Source: Crocodylus rhombifer
Taxonomy: Eukaryota > Chordata > Crocodylia > Crocodylidae
Assembly: GCA_038503035.1 (NCBI GenBank)
Contig: JAVSML010024331.1
Coordinates: forward strand, 248,001-312,000
DNA length: 64,000 nt
Direction of reading: 5' to 3'
Shown here: in pieces, positions 36,376 to 48,121 of the stretch
Layout of the letters: the number at the start of each line of letters is the position of its first letter
How positions within the stretch are numbered: position 1 is the first letter of the stretch
Program-made: the position numbers and the translations under genes
The notes under the pieces: model-generated
The model's database searches: none
The model's input: only the letters and a program-made list of their open reading frames with translations
What the model was told of the DNA's origin: nothing

Positions 36376-36530
36376 TGGATTGTACAGTTCTTGGGGCAGA
36401 GACTATTTTTTGGGGAAGAGACTATTTTTTGGTTATATGTTGGCACAGCTCCCAGCACAGTGAGATTCTGGTCCATCACTAAGGCACTGAGATGCTACAA
36501 AAATATAAATAAAATACAGTAAAGCTATAC
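36376..36530 (+). repeat. MIR/CORE-SINE-type 3' tail with 19-bp internal duplication
   Basis: The sequence 'GTACAGTTCTTGGGGCAGAG' followed by 'GGCACAGCTCCCAGCACAGT', 'GGTCCATCAC', and 'GATGCTACAAAAATATAAATA' matches the familiar amniote SINE tail (attgtaagctctttggggcagggactgt...). 'AGAGACTATTTTTTGG' is present twice in tandem (36,396 and 36,415), a local slippage duplication. The open frame at 36,295-36,522 is incidental. Confidence 0.7.
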
Positions 36531-37544
36531 AATCTATTATTAAGGCCACCCAGATTTCATAAGCCCCATCCCCATCCCATAATCACAAGACCAACCATCC
36601 TCCTCTCTGACCCAGACAGGACTAGGTACACCAGATCCGTAATTGATTCCTCACTGCTATCTCAAAAACAAGAGACTAAGTTTGGGACTCCTCTGTAGAC
36701 CTCCGCATACTACTACAAGATCAACAGGATGGCCCCCAGTTTGGATAGTATAACCAAATTCATTTCAAAGGAAAACGTCTGTATCACATTCCAGGTTTTG
36801 GATAACTGAAAACTGTGCAGTTAATTAACATAAGATCATGGTGATTCTGCCTCAAATAAGGAACTGCAGCCAAAAAGGCATAAAAAATTTCAGTGTTTCC
36901 TCTGTTCTATTTTGCAGTCATGTCTTACTAATCAAAGCTCTAGCTACATGTTTTATTATCCTTAGTATCCTTACCATCTCTGTCGTAATCAACTTAATTA
37001 ACGAGATGTCAAAAATTTAATTTCCTGCATTTATCTAAATTAATAGCAAATTTACAATTCCTCTAAGGCTGAATGGAGTTCATATGTTATTTCATACATT
37101 CTCATTTAGCCCTCAAAGACCCTTTATGACTGTAAAACCAAAGCTGCTATAATATCATATGCAAAGGCATCTGTTGTGTTAAGCTTAATGTTTGTCCTCA
37201 TCAACTGACAGCTAAATTCATCATTTACTTTGGGGGAAAAAATCCTCTCTCAATTGTAAAAGTGTTTCACCCTGATGTAAAAACATATGCCATCATGAAT
37301 AAAAATAGGAAGAAGAAATTACTTAGATGCAAAAATACATTGGGAAATTCTGATGCATCATGCCACTAACACATACTGGAGTTCTATTTTTGTTTTTTTA
37401 AAGTAGTAATATTTAATAGACCTGTATATAATACAAGCAAGAAAATACAATTCCACTACACCAAAACTAAAACCAGATTTTACCTGTTTAATAAAACCAT
37501 CATACCTCAGAATAACCACTAGCATTCATGAGCCACCTGGTACA
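36531..37544. other. AT-rich DNA, nothing recognised
   Basis: No gene or familiar repeat is visible. Confidence 0.6.
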
Positions 37545-37760
37545 TATGAAAAAAAAAACCCCAAACAAACATTTAAAGCTGTGTCTATGTCTGAATCAGC
37601 AAACCTTTCCAAATTTCTCCAAATTGATTCAGAGGGTTCCAATTCAATTCAGGGATATTGAAGTGTCCCCTGATTCAATTCGGATGCCGAGATTTGGCCA
37701 CCAAATCAGGCCAAATCTCTGCCAAATCGAATCAGGGACTGAAGCTTCACAGCCCTAATA
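37545..37760. mobile_element. Foldback element, family C, half copy
   Basis: This corresponds to the right arm of the 33.6-34.4-kb element. It shares 'ACATTTAAAGCTGTGT', 'GATTTGGCCACCAAATCAGG', 'CCAAATCTCTGCCAAATCGA' and the terminal 'AAGCTTCACAGCCCTAA'. The left arm and GC-rich centre are absent. The break lies at an A-rich stretch near 37,549-37,560. It is either a deletion derivative or a solo-arm insertion of the same family. Confidence 0.8.
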
Positions 37761-38885
37761 ACCACTACTTATTCCATACTTATTCAATACAAGTACTCAA
37801 CTTCTTTTAAAGCATTAGGTAGGATTGGAAATAGGATATTGACTAGATGGATCATATGTCTGACACCTATTGCTATGTTAAGCCTGAGCACAGAAACCTA
37901 CCTCATTTCTCGTTGCCTTGTGTTTGCATATAGTCAATCAGAAATACTAACTAAAAGAAAGGCATATCTGTGATTTGGTCTTCCCCTACAGGATTGGAGC
38001 CTTACATTAGTGAGCAAAGTCATCTTGGGCCAATACTCCATGTCCCCCTGAAGTTACTGAAAACGAAGAAGCAAATGGCTTCTCATTTGTCACAAAGATG
38101 GGAATACTATAGACTTTAACTACTACATTTTAATCTTTTACCATATAATTTAATTATGTCAATGATGGAGATTTTTTTTTTCCCCCCCAGAGAAAGCACA
38201 GAAGGCTAAGCTGTCATTCATTCTGATTTTTAAAATCATATAAATTGAGGAAAGAAAAAGAGTAATTTTATTTTGCAAAATGTATTTCCAATCTATTGTT
38301 TTTGCATGTCATCTTCCTCACAGTTTTTCTAAAACTTAATTCGTATTCACTTACATGTTGCTTTGATTTTAGAGTCTTTTTTTTCAACCATAGCTTTTTG
38401 TGTCTTTTGTTCTCCAACATTTTGCCAATAACAGACAACCATATTCTGCCACCTTCACTCACATGTAATAATCTGATATGCATATGCACTCAATCATTCT
38501 AGAATCACTTGCAGTATAAAGAATAATGGAGATGGAATTTCAAAAATTGTAGATGGATTTGGAAAATATTCAGATAATGTGAAAAAAAAACCCTTGAAAA
38601 ATAAACTTTAGACTATCTGAGACCGTTCTTTTTTCCCATTGACCAATACTGAGATAATCCACTGTATTTTACTTCATCTGTATTAAACTAACTATGCTAA
38701 TGTATGTTAATTAAAAACAAGTTTAGATTAGATGAGAATTCTCAACATTCTGTAATGAGTAAAGTTAACTTTCAAATGTATCATGGCAAGATTATTCCAA
38801 GGATTCTAACTCAGTCAATGCAGTAGATCTGACAAAGGAAATACAGTACCTGATATGAATGATAATATCATAATATTCACAGAAG
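37761..38885. other. AT-rich DNA, nothing recognised
   Basis: A T10-C7 homopolymer junction lies at about 38,172-38,189. No gene is seen; the overlapping frames at 38,268-38,502 on the two strands are AT-rich chance frames. Confidence 0.6.
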
Positions 38886-39095
38886 GAAGTTGGTCTTGTG
38901 AATAAGGAACTAGACTGGCAGCAAGACCTGGGTAAAAATGTATTTCTCCTCTATTGCCTCAGACAAGCCCTTTAATTTCTCAGTTCCCAACTAGGAACTA
39001 GGGGTAATACTTCTGATTTTCATCCATCAATGTATCTGAAGTCTACATAGACTGTAAACTCTTCACATCAGAGACTATATAAGTATTTACAGTGT
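38886..39095 (+). repeat. MIR-like SINE, degenerate
   Basis: The order of motifs follows a MIR/CORE-SINE: 'GACCTGGGT' (body), 'TTGCCTCAGACAAGCCCTTT' and 'TTTCTCAGT', then 'AGGGGTAATACTTCTG'. Then 'GTAAACTCTTCACATCAGAG' resembles the MIR/L2-type 'GTAAGCTCTTTGGGGCAGAG' tail. It is strongly diverged and old. Confidence 0.6.
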
Positions 39096-39135
39096 TCACT
39101 ATAAAGTTTCCAAAATTCAGCTACATCCTTTAAGC

Positions 39136-39200
39136 CAGTAGTACTTAGACTTTTTAGACTGAAAACACCCCTTTATAACCTATGTGAATTGAGCAGCACC
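39136..39200 (+). repeat. hAT-like terminal fragment
   Basis: 'CAGTAGTACTTAGACTTTTT' followed by 'AGACTGAAAACACCCCTTTA' resembles the left end of the hAT-like elements at 18.76 kb and inside the 111-bp repeat. No matching right end was identified, so the extent is unknown. Confidence 0.5.
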
Positions 39201-40793
39201 CCTGTAGTAGGGGCCCAGCTGAGCCCCATGTTTACCAGGACAGCAGCTGCCAGCATGTTCCACGGTAAATAGATCCCTGGCCAGACTCACGGAGAAATGG
39301 TGAGCCTGAACTCCCAGGGCAAGCCCCATGATGCTGCCAGACACACAGCCAGCACACAGCAGGCACTACCCAAACCCTGCACCCAGATCGGGGTGGGGAT
39401 TAGAACTCCAGCCCCTGCTCAGCCTGCGCCCCAAGGAAGAACAGGAAGCTGGTGCACAGAGTGCCTCCTAGGGCCCAGAGGCAGCATATGCAGGGGATAA
39501 TGAGCCCCTCAGGGGCTCCTAACACCTGCTGGCAGCACAAGGGCCAGATTGGCTCACACTGGCTTGTGTACACCTATGAAAACCCACACCAATTCCAGGA
39601 GCTGAGGAACACACAGTCTGATGAGGGCTCTCATGGCATTTCCTCACAAGGCAGGAAACCAGGAAGCCAGGACCATGCACATCTGAGTTCTCCACATTGG
39701 TGCCAGACGACTGCAATGCCGGGAGGAGCCAGGTATTTTTAGAGGCTAAGCCAGGGTTTGTGACACATCTGGCCCCACATTACTCCAGGGGTTTGCCTAA
39801 GACAGGCAAGCCCATGCAGACTAAACTAGTACCAGGCCACTCCTGTCAGACTGAGAATGCCTGATGGAAGGTGACTGAAGTGCCTGTAGGGCCAAAGAAG
39901 GGCCTAGGGCACAGTTATTTGAGTTATTATTTAGTTTATTTGCACCTTTAAATGGGCAAAGTTTCCCAGGTGATCTCAGAAGTTGCAACAAACCTCAGGA
40001 ATCACAACCGAAATGCGCCAGCTTCAGATAACTGAGCTGTTTCCTTCTGTGTCTGAGGTGCAGAGAAATCACTCAGGCCAGTCAAACGTGTGTACCCAGC
40101 ATTAACTGAAGCCACGAGTGGAAAGGGGTGGGGCATAGGGGAGGAGGAGCCCCACAGAAGACCTCAGCATCGACCCATGCTATTCTCAACATACTCTCTC
40201 TAAACAGGTACTGCCTCCTTATATCTCTTTTCAATGACATCAAGTTGTGGCATGCAAGATTTGAAAGCGAGAGAATGAGACACCTGCTGAGCATATGGCA
40301 CACAGGCCCCCATCCTGGTGCCCTGCTCAGCCTGGGTCCCCTCTACAACCACATTTCTGAAATTATTTATTACAGTCCCAGTCTCCTTGCAAAGGGACTG
40401 GGAGGTATGGTGGGACAATGGCCAGGCAGGGCCAAGCCTGAATTTGCTCTTATCTCTTTACACCGCACAGCACAGCACAATTTATAAGCAAGTTCTTAAT
40501 ATACTATGTATGCTCAGGTATGGCTTTCAAAAGAAAAGGTGAACATTTTGCTCAATGCCAGCCTCATTCTTTTGCAGTGATAGGTGAGCTACTAAAAGAG
40601 TGAATTACATATGGTCAGTTTTCCTTCTCTGAGCCTGATGAAGCTCAATGGGATGCCAACAAGCCCACACTGTTTGGGCAGGGAATGGATCAAGGCTGCC
40701 TGCTCTTGGGCCAACTCTATGCCAAAAAATATTACATTATTATACAAAATAACGGAAAAGAAAAAAACAAAAAAACCTAAAACACCTACATAG
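39201..40793. other. Mixed-composition DNA, no recognised gene
   Basis: 39,200-39,760 is GC-richer with overlapping frames on both strands (39,297-39,742) but no domain. It may be the body of the hAT-like element that starts at 39,136. 40,082-40,545 has further frames on both strands without recognisable content. Confidence 0.45.
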
Positions 40794-41042
40794 TGGGCAC
40801 ATCTATGTGTGCCTCCCATGGCATAGTTGTTACTGAGCCATCATTTAGTACTGTTCCAGCAGTGCATGGTTATTTTTAGCAGCTATGTCGCCATAGTGAC
40901 ACACTATAGTGAGGTAGCTCATCACTACGGGAATGTGTCAGGGTCATGGTTTGTGCCCACCGACGCTACACTGCCATAGCAAAGAACTAAGTTGCCACGA
41001 CACATCACTACGGTGATGTAGCATCTCATGTAGATGCGCCCA
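40794..41042. mobile_element. MITE-like element, 249 bp, 'TGGGCRCATCTAYATG' ends
   Basis: The left end 'TGGGCACATCTATG' is matched by the complement of the right end, 'TGGGCGCATCTACATG'. The interior repeats 'CATCACTACGG' at about 40,920 and 40,964, one of them in a 'CACTACGGTGATGTAGC' context. Ends resemble those of 9,471-9,796 and 47,678-47,868. It is non-coding. Confidence 0.65.
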
Positions 41043-43084
41043 TTGTGCCACAAATTCATATTAGATGTAGTTTTTCATTGATATTTTAATCTGTATATAT
41101 TTCTGATCTACAGTGGGGCATTTCTTCAAATATCTTACATTCTTCAAATATCCATCAATTTCTAGTGTAACTGTTCTTTACATTTGTAATACAGTTAGAT
41201 TTCACAGTTAAGACTTATGCAGCACAGCACTGCCTATTCAGATGAGAAGTATTATCCAAAGCTACAACATTAAAAAACAGTAAAAACCATAACATGTTTC
41301 AACAAGTCAGACTGACAACTCTTAACAACTCTTGTGCAGTATTTTGAGCTCCCTAAGTAAACACTATCTTTATAAACATTTAACTAATTTATATTTTGGA
41401 TGCCACATTCTGTATCACCCTATAGATCAAGTTGACAATGAAAGCTTAGCTTTAATATTAAAATCAAAAGGAATAACTATGATGAAATGCATTTTGGTCA
41501 TTCTCTGAACTGTGCACAACAAACTTATCAAATTTAGTGTGATTAGTCCTACATATTAAAGATAGATGTTACTCCTAAGTACTGATTTCACTAAAAGATT
41601 TGGAAATCTTTTCAACAAATAAATAAAACAACATATTTGTCTAAGTTCATTGACACATACAGGTAGCTAAACTGAATACCAAATAGCCTGAATACCTCTT
41701 GTTCTAAACTAAAGACAAGGAGCAAATAAAATACTCTTTGTTTGATGCAGTTTGTAGCAATGTTTGTTTGGTGTTTCTTGTGTATTCATTCGCCATGTAA
41801 AACAAAATGGAATACAAGATTCCTACACAAGAGGAATATAATCCAATGAGATGAGCAACACAAGAGAAACATATCATGTACAAGGGAATCCAACGATGAA
41901 TGCAGAATTCAAAAATATTTTAAATAACTCATTTTAAATATTCTTTGTGTAGCATAACAGTAATGGGAATTTATGGGAGGGGCATGTTTTCAAGCTGGAT
42001 GTGGATGCTGAGAATCTCCTTTCTTGGCATACTGAAATGGGGAGTCATTCAAGCTTTAAAAGAGCACAAGTTGACTATGGGAAGAGGATACAATGGGAGC
42101 AATTGAGCATAAAGTGTGCACTAAGTGATGTTGGGAGCAGGAAGTGACAAAAACTTATAGGGAAATAGAAGCACAGTTCTGAAGAATATGGTAAATGGGA
42201 TGAATATGTTAATATGGAAAGTGGCAGGAAGTGTGGTGGAGGATTCTGAAGTAGGGAATAAAAGACATGGTCAGAGGGAAGGGAAAATGGTAGGAAGCAT
42301 AGTTTACAGTAGTTACGGCTAAACAAGAGTGATTACTACAGTAAGAGTAGAGATGAAAAGATGACATCTACAGACCAAGCAATAACAGACAGGAAAAAAT
42401 GATGCTGGTGGAACAGAGCATTTGAAACTGAGAGTCATATACGAATAACCTGTGAAACCCTTCAAATTATGGAAATTTTCAACATTTCTTTCTCTCTGGA
42501 TGCACACACCAAAATCCTTTGATATTTTTCTAGTAATGTAACTACAAATAACAACACGTATTAATGGTCTCATGTGGTTAGGGACTGGGTTTAAGATGGA
42601 CAATTCCAGTGCTAGAAATACAATGCTGAAATACAGCTAACTTCCTTATTCTGCTTTTGACAAAAAAGTAAGTTTTTCACACATATACCCAACTACCTGT
42701 GGGTGCCCACTTCTCACAAGACAATCACTCTCTCTCCCATCTCTCAGTTCTAATCCTCAAAGGGAATTTACAAAACACCTTTCATAGATGAGCCTATGAA
42801 CTTCACTTCATAAATCTACTGGATACAAAAAATGATGGACAAATGAAGACATTGGATTATAGCACATTATAACCTGACTGCCATCTGATAGCCCCAGGTA
42901 AGCTGTCTGCATTTTAGTAGCTAAAATCTATCACCAGTTCTACATTCCTACATGCCCTCCCTACCCCTGCCCCCACACCTGTCTCACACCTATTGTCTCC
43001 CATTCCCTCAGATCCTCACTGCCATGCAGTTGCATTTTCACAGATCTGCATTTTGCATATTGGTTTCTATTCTACCCAGGAGAA
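41043..43084. other. AT-rich DNA, nothing recognised
   Basis: Short frames only (42,075-42,326 and 42,319-42,603 on the bottom strand), without domains. Confidence 0.6.
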
Positions 43085-43240
43085 CACAAAAACACCAACA
43101 GACTCTCCCTATGCCTGATGAAGGTTGTTTGTGCCTGAAAGCTTGCAAAGAACAATTTTTCCACCTATTTGGTTGGTCTAATAAAAGACATCACATCTAC
43201 TCAAAGAACCCTGTCTGCCTATTGTTCTCTGAGCATTTAT
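43085..43240 (+). repeat. Third copy of the 'AATAAAAGAYATCACATCTAC' short repeat
   Basis: The top strand reads 'CTATGCCTGATGAAGG', 'GCCTGAAAGCTTGCAAAGAA', 'TTGGTCTAATAAAAGACATC', then 'ACTCAAAGAACCCTGTCTGC'. It matches the paired copies at 11.1-11.5 kb. The frame 42,952-43,266 that spans it is not a gene. Confidence 0.7.
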
Positions 43241-45744
43241 TTAGACAACAGATATTTCACCTGTAGATATTGATGAAATGGAATGCTGGATTATTGCAAC
43301 TTTAATTTATGCTTATAGTTTCTTGTTTTCCAGAAGGTCACATAATTTATCACACCATGTGCTTTCTCTCTTTTCTTATATTTTTTTGTAGTTGAACAAA
43401 AGAGGCTGCATGAACCAATTTATAGAAAATAAAGGTATATGGTTGGGCTTAAAGTCTTGAGAATTTGCCATAAATAACTTGTGGAATATGCATATCATGT
43501 GTTCAATTTTTTTTGTCCGCCTAGATTCAAATAAATAACTTGAGGAGGCTGGGAAGAGAACATTTTGTGACTCTTATTCCTCCTAGATGTGTGTATATTA
43601 GCTCATGTATACTGTGTATGTGGGTGTGAAGAAGAATGGGTATAAATGTATATTATATATAAGCTAAAGGACTAAGTATGGCAGCTAAAATTTGACAAAA
43701 TACTGTTGTATGAGAATGCCATGCTAACACATGAGGGAAGATTATTTTATCTGGGTCAATGAATGGAATGAATTAAATTAAAGATCTAATTAACCCACAT
43801 GAAGACCTCTACTAACTGAAATAGGTGATACTGTAGAGAAAGACAGGTCATTGGAGGGGGGGAGGCTACTTTGAGGATATTAACCCTCTCTACATCAGTG
43901 AAAGTGGAAGCAAGACCCTGAGCGTGACATCTCTGGTGATTTTCTGAATGACTGGTTTGCAATTTAACTTATACTTTTCATATTTGTGGACCTGGCTGCC
44001 TTTCAATATTTAAAAGAGTCAATGCATCCCAAAGAAAGTGAACTTGAGGTCAAGAGTAATAGGTTCAAGCTTGGATCGTCATGCCAACACAGAGCTTTTT
44101 CCTAAAGTGTATTTACCAGTATTTCACTGGTAAATCACATACAGATTTCTAATTTGTCCTGTTCCTGCTCTGCTTATTATTATTAGAAATAATGTTATAG
44201 GCATTAAGCCTATAAGTACATGTGAAGTGATGAACAGAATGAGGAGGAGAATGAGGGTACTACAGAAATGTTCCTTTTCTTGAAAGAAAAGACTTAGGAA
44301 AATTACTGATTAGTTTTAAGAGCATACGTAGGGGTTGCATGCTCACTACCTGATAAATCTTAGCACAAAGCTCTATTTTTCTTAATTATAGCAAAGGGAT
44401 ATGCCCTGTCTTTATGAATGAAGGCTTTTGTGAGAATATAGATTACTGATTAAAATTCCTGAGGATAGAAAAAGATATTGAACAGTCATCTTAGATTAGA
44501 AAAAAAACCTGACCTTTCCAAAACAAAGCCAGATTGGTGTTCATTAATAATGGTGGAAAGAGTTTTATCTACAGGACAGGAAAGTAGTTTCACCTGCATT
44601 ATAAAATGGGAGATCAAAACCATTACAGGTCGAGATTGCAGATGCCTTAGGTTAGGTCCTTATTGATTTTAAGAAATAGAAAGATGATGTAGAGGATGAG
44701 GTAGTTGATAGTACATAATTAATCATGGTGTTAAGCAAGAAAAATCCTTGCACACGTATTTTACAGAGGTCAGGCAGGGCATTCTCTGTGTCTGCCTTTT
44801 GTCCAAAATGAAGTCTTTATCCACTTCTGAAGTTTCAAGTTCAGTTAAATCTGTATCCAGCTGAACTGCTAGTTCTCATTCAGAGGCATCTAATGGACTT
44901 TTCTGATGGGTGTAGTCCATTTAACCAGTATTTCTGTTGGCTTCAGATTTGTGTAAGTTTTGATAGTGTGCTAAAAACACTTGGCTAATTTGTAGCAGGC
45001 TGAGTGTAATGATCCTTTAATCTGCTGGTAGTGGAAATTTCTTACTGTTACACTGAAAGCAACAGTTTACAATTTTAATTCTCCTCTTTCACAGGCTCTA
45101 ATGATAAACCATTCTGTGCTTTCTAATTCATTTAGTTTGGCTTCCTGAGATACTAACTTTTACGGGAGTGGAGTGGTGCATTTCTACTCCAAGTATAATA
45201 TATGCTGTTGCAATTTGTTCCTATTCATTTTCTGTGTAGCCTTTGTGTAGGCTTCTGACTTGACACCAGGGCTGCTGGAATAAGATAAAAAAGAAATCAC
45301 AAGCCAGTTAGGATTTCAGATATTAACCTTTAAAAGTACCAAGTACTTGCTGGTTAGTATCACTTCATTCTCTAATGGACTTCAATTACATAACTGAAAT
45401 AAGAAGTACCACAACAAAGCCCTAAACTATTTTGGACCATTCTAACCTAAGGGATTACCTCTCTTCCCAATCCATTTCAAACAACCAAACCACTGTAGGT
45501 GCAGTTCCCTCCTAAAAATTGGGAATGAGCTACTGGTGAGGTATACTCCATGCAGACTGTACACATTTGGTTCACCCCTGATCCCACTCTATATTTGTCA
45601 TCTTTCCCAATGTACTACAACTGGCCTCTCTTTTTTCACAGGCATTTGGAGGAAAGTGTGTCAGAAGCACTGGCTAGTTTTACCTTAACACATATACATA
45701 TATAGCTCTTATGTTTTTGTGGAGGAGTGAAAATCTCTTCTCTC
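43241..45744. other. AT-rich DNA, nothing recognised
   Basis: About 2.5 kb without a gene or a repeat I recognise. Confidence 0.6.
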
Positions 45745-46040
45745 TGTAGCCATAGGGGGCAGGATTAGAAGCAGTGGCCTCAAGCTACATATGAGGAAAT
45801 TTAGGTTGGAAACTAGGAATAACTCTCTGTTATTAACTGTTAATAACTGAGGGTGGTCAGGCACTGGAACAGGCTACCTAGAGAAGTCTTGGATTCTCCA
45901 CCCCTGGAAATTTTCAAGAGTAGGATGAACAGACTGGGTTGGCTGAGATGATTTAGTCAAGAACTGTTCTGTCTTGAGCAGAAGTTTGAACTCAACGACC
46001 TCATGAGGTCCATTTCATCTATACTTTCCTTCCTATGATC
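45745..46040 (+). mobile_element. CR1 LINE 3' fragment (top strand), diverged
   Basis: Landmarks are 'TTTAGGTTGGAAACTAGGAA', 'GGCACTGGAACAGGCTACCT', 'TTTCAAGAGTAGGATGAACA' and a terminal 'TTCCTTCCTATGATCC'. The order matches the CR1 3' end at 2.4 and 59.3 kb. There is a duplicated 'TATTAACTGTTAATAACTG' spot. It is old and non-coding. Confidence 0.85.
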
Positions 46041-46180
46041 CTAATTTATTCCACTCATTTAAAAAATAAACAAAAAAATATTGAATAAAATCTCCATATG
46101 TGCCAAACTGCCTTTGGAGCCTAATTGCTATTTTCAAAGCACCTATAAATAGGAATCTCCATAAATTCGGCTGGAAGGGA

Positions 46181-46414
46181 CCCCACAGTGGCTCCTTTAA
46201 TGTTTTTTATTTCGCTGCTTGCCTCCCTCTCCCTCCTAATTGGCAGATGGGCCCCACTAGAAGGGTCATTTGCTGCTGTTTGCCAGGTAAGTGAAAACCA
46301 CAACATATTTAAAACAGTGGCAAACAGCCCGGCTGGCGGGGCCTCTCTGCCAATCAGGGGCGGGGGGGGGGGCAAATGGTGAAATGAATACATTAAAAGA
46401 GCCACTGCTGGGGG
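46181..46414. mobile_element. Foldback (MITE-like) element, 234 bp
   Basis: Left arm 'CACAGTGGCTCCTTTAATG' and the complement of the right arm, 'AGCAGTGGCTCTTTTAATG', start an inverted repeat of about 100 bp. It includes 'CTAATTGGCAGATGGGGCCC'-like and 'CTGATTGGCAGAGAGGCCCC' boxes on the two sides and a loop around 'AACATATTTAAAAC'. A run of Gs lies at 46,361-46,371. Its 'GGGGCCTCTCTGCCAATCAG' box is shared with family B at 25.6 kb. Overlapping frames on both strands are artefacts. Confidence 0.75.
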
Positions 46415-47677
46415 TAATGAACAATTAAAATCTTCACCCATAGTAGTAAGGTAAAAGAGAAGAATATTGGAGGTTATAGATAGGGAGTTGGCTGAATCCT
46501 GAATGTCTACGTATTCTGCACAAAACAAATTTTTTCTTCTAGACAGCCACATGATAATAACATGATTTTTTAGGATCTTTCTATCTAGGATTATAAACAT
46601 TTATCCATTACAGTCATGCCCCCTACATAGAGTTCCCTGCTGCTGCTGCTCAGACTTTGAATTGCTCATATTTAATATAGTTTTACCTCTTCACCAAGAT
46701 GATAGAGAAATGCAATTTGTACTTCTGTTTTTTAAAAGTAGATATAATTTCAGTGTACTTTATGGGTTCATTTAAAACTTGAGTAAACATTTTGATTAAC
46801 TGAGGTATGGTATAAACTAAATTAAATTAAGACAAGCCAGCTCCTGTAGAATGGAATCATTTTAAAATTCAGAAGCCATGAAAAGCAGTGAGCCATTTAT
46901 ACATTTTAAAAGACCCCTAAACTATAATATGCAATCCTACTTTCACACTTCCATCTGTCTTCCCAACTGCATTTATATCCCTAGATTCAGGGAGATTTTT
47001 AAACAAAAGGAAGATGGTAATTGCATCTGGTAATATCAAGGTGAAAATATCTTTATAAACACAAAACTAGAAAAAAAAAACTAAAAAAATTAATTCAAAA
47101 TCAGCATATTTCTCTCCTATCCATACAGTGGCAATAACTTCTATTTTGTTTTGATTGTTTTGCAAAACTCTTATTAATTTCAATAGGAAATGTGTATGGT
47201 GGGAAAATATAAATTTTACTTAGAGATCCATTGTACAAATCAGTAAGGTAAATTTTGAAACAAATCTTAAAATAGTATTAATTAAAAATGAATAATATTC
47301 GCACTTACAGAGCCTTGTGCAATTCCTGCTGAAATCAATGGGGACTCTTTCTATTGACTTTAGTGGGTTCAGATTAGGCATTTCTCAACTGATTTCTCTC
47401 TGGAGACTTCCAAGCTCTTTAAAAATACTGATTAATAAGATCTCACCACATCTCTTGGAGGCAAGTAAATATAATTGTTCTGCTCTCCAGATGTTCTTAA
47501 TAGGAAATAAATTAGTTAATTAAAAATGTTTTAGTAATATACCTACTGATGAAAGTTGATGCCTTTGGACACTCAAGTGAACTTTTGTTCAATTCCCCAG
47601 GATTCTTGTTTTTATGCTTATAACACAAAGGAGTAAAACGTACTTGCAAGAATGAGAGTTTTAGGATTAGCTCTCTG
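46415..47677. other. AT-rich DNA, nothing recognised
   Basis: No gene; an A-rich run lies at 47,070-47,090. Confidence 0.6.
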
Positions 47678-47868
47678 TGGCCGTAGCTACACAAGATGCT
47701 TAACTGCACATTAGCATAATTTACTGCACAGTAAATGCATGCAACTACACGTGCACACATGGCCAGTAAAAACCCCTAATCCCAAGTAAGCTTGATACCT
47801 GCAAATACAAGTATCAAGTTTACTTTCAATTAGTTACTGCACAGTAACACACATGTAGACACAACCCA
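47678..47868. mobile_element. MITE-like element, about 190 bp
   Basis: The left end 'TGGCCGTAGCTACACAAG' is loosely inverted to the right end, whose complement is 'GGGTTGTGTCTACATG'. Inside, 'TTACTGCACAGTAA' occurs twice (about 47,721 and 47,836). Ends resemble the 9.5- and 40.8-kb elements. Confidence 0.55.
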
Positions 47869-48121
47869 GGAGCAACTTTGTCGGCCTGAGGCTATCCCCA
47901 GGGCTCTGGGCTGAAAGCCTCTCCTGCCCCAGGGCTGGGCTACCTTGTGCCAGCCCCTGCCTAAGCCCTTTAAAAGCCTGCAGGTAATTTGAGTCCTGGG
48001 GCACACCAGTAGGCAGCCTGAGGCAACTACAGGCCTTATGTCCCCCGGGCAGGCTGCAAGATAGCCTTTCCACCCTGCCTAGTGCTGTTGCCTGGCACCG
48101 CAGTGCCATGTGGTTGCCAAG
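47869..48121. other. GC-rich spacer
   Basis: The composition rises here, at the left border of the 12-kb transposon cluster. No feature is recognised. Confidence 0.5.

Noticed and set aside
39297..39742. Possible coding exon in the GC-richer interval
   Set aside because: Frames overlap on both strands, lack domains, and the interval directly follows a hAT-like terminus, so element body is the simpler reading.
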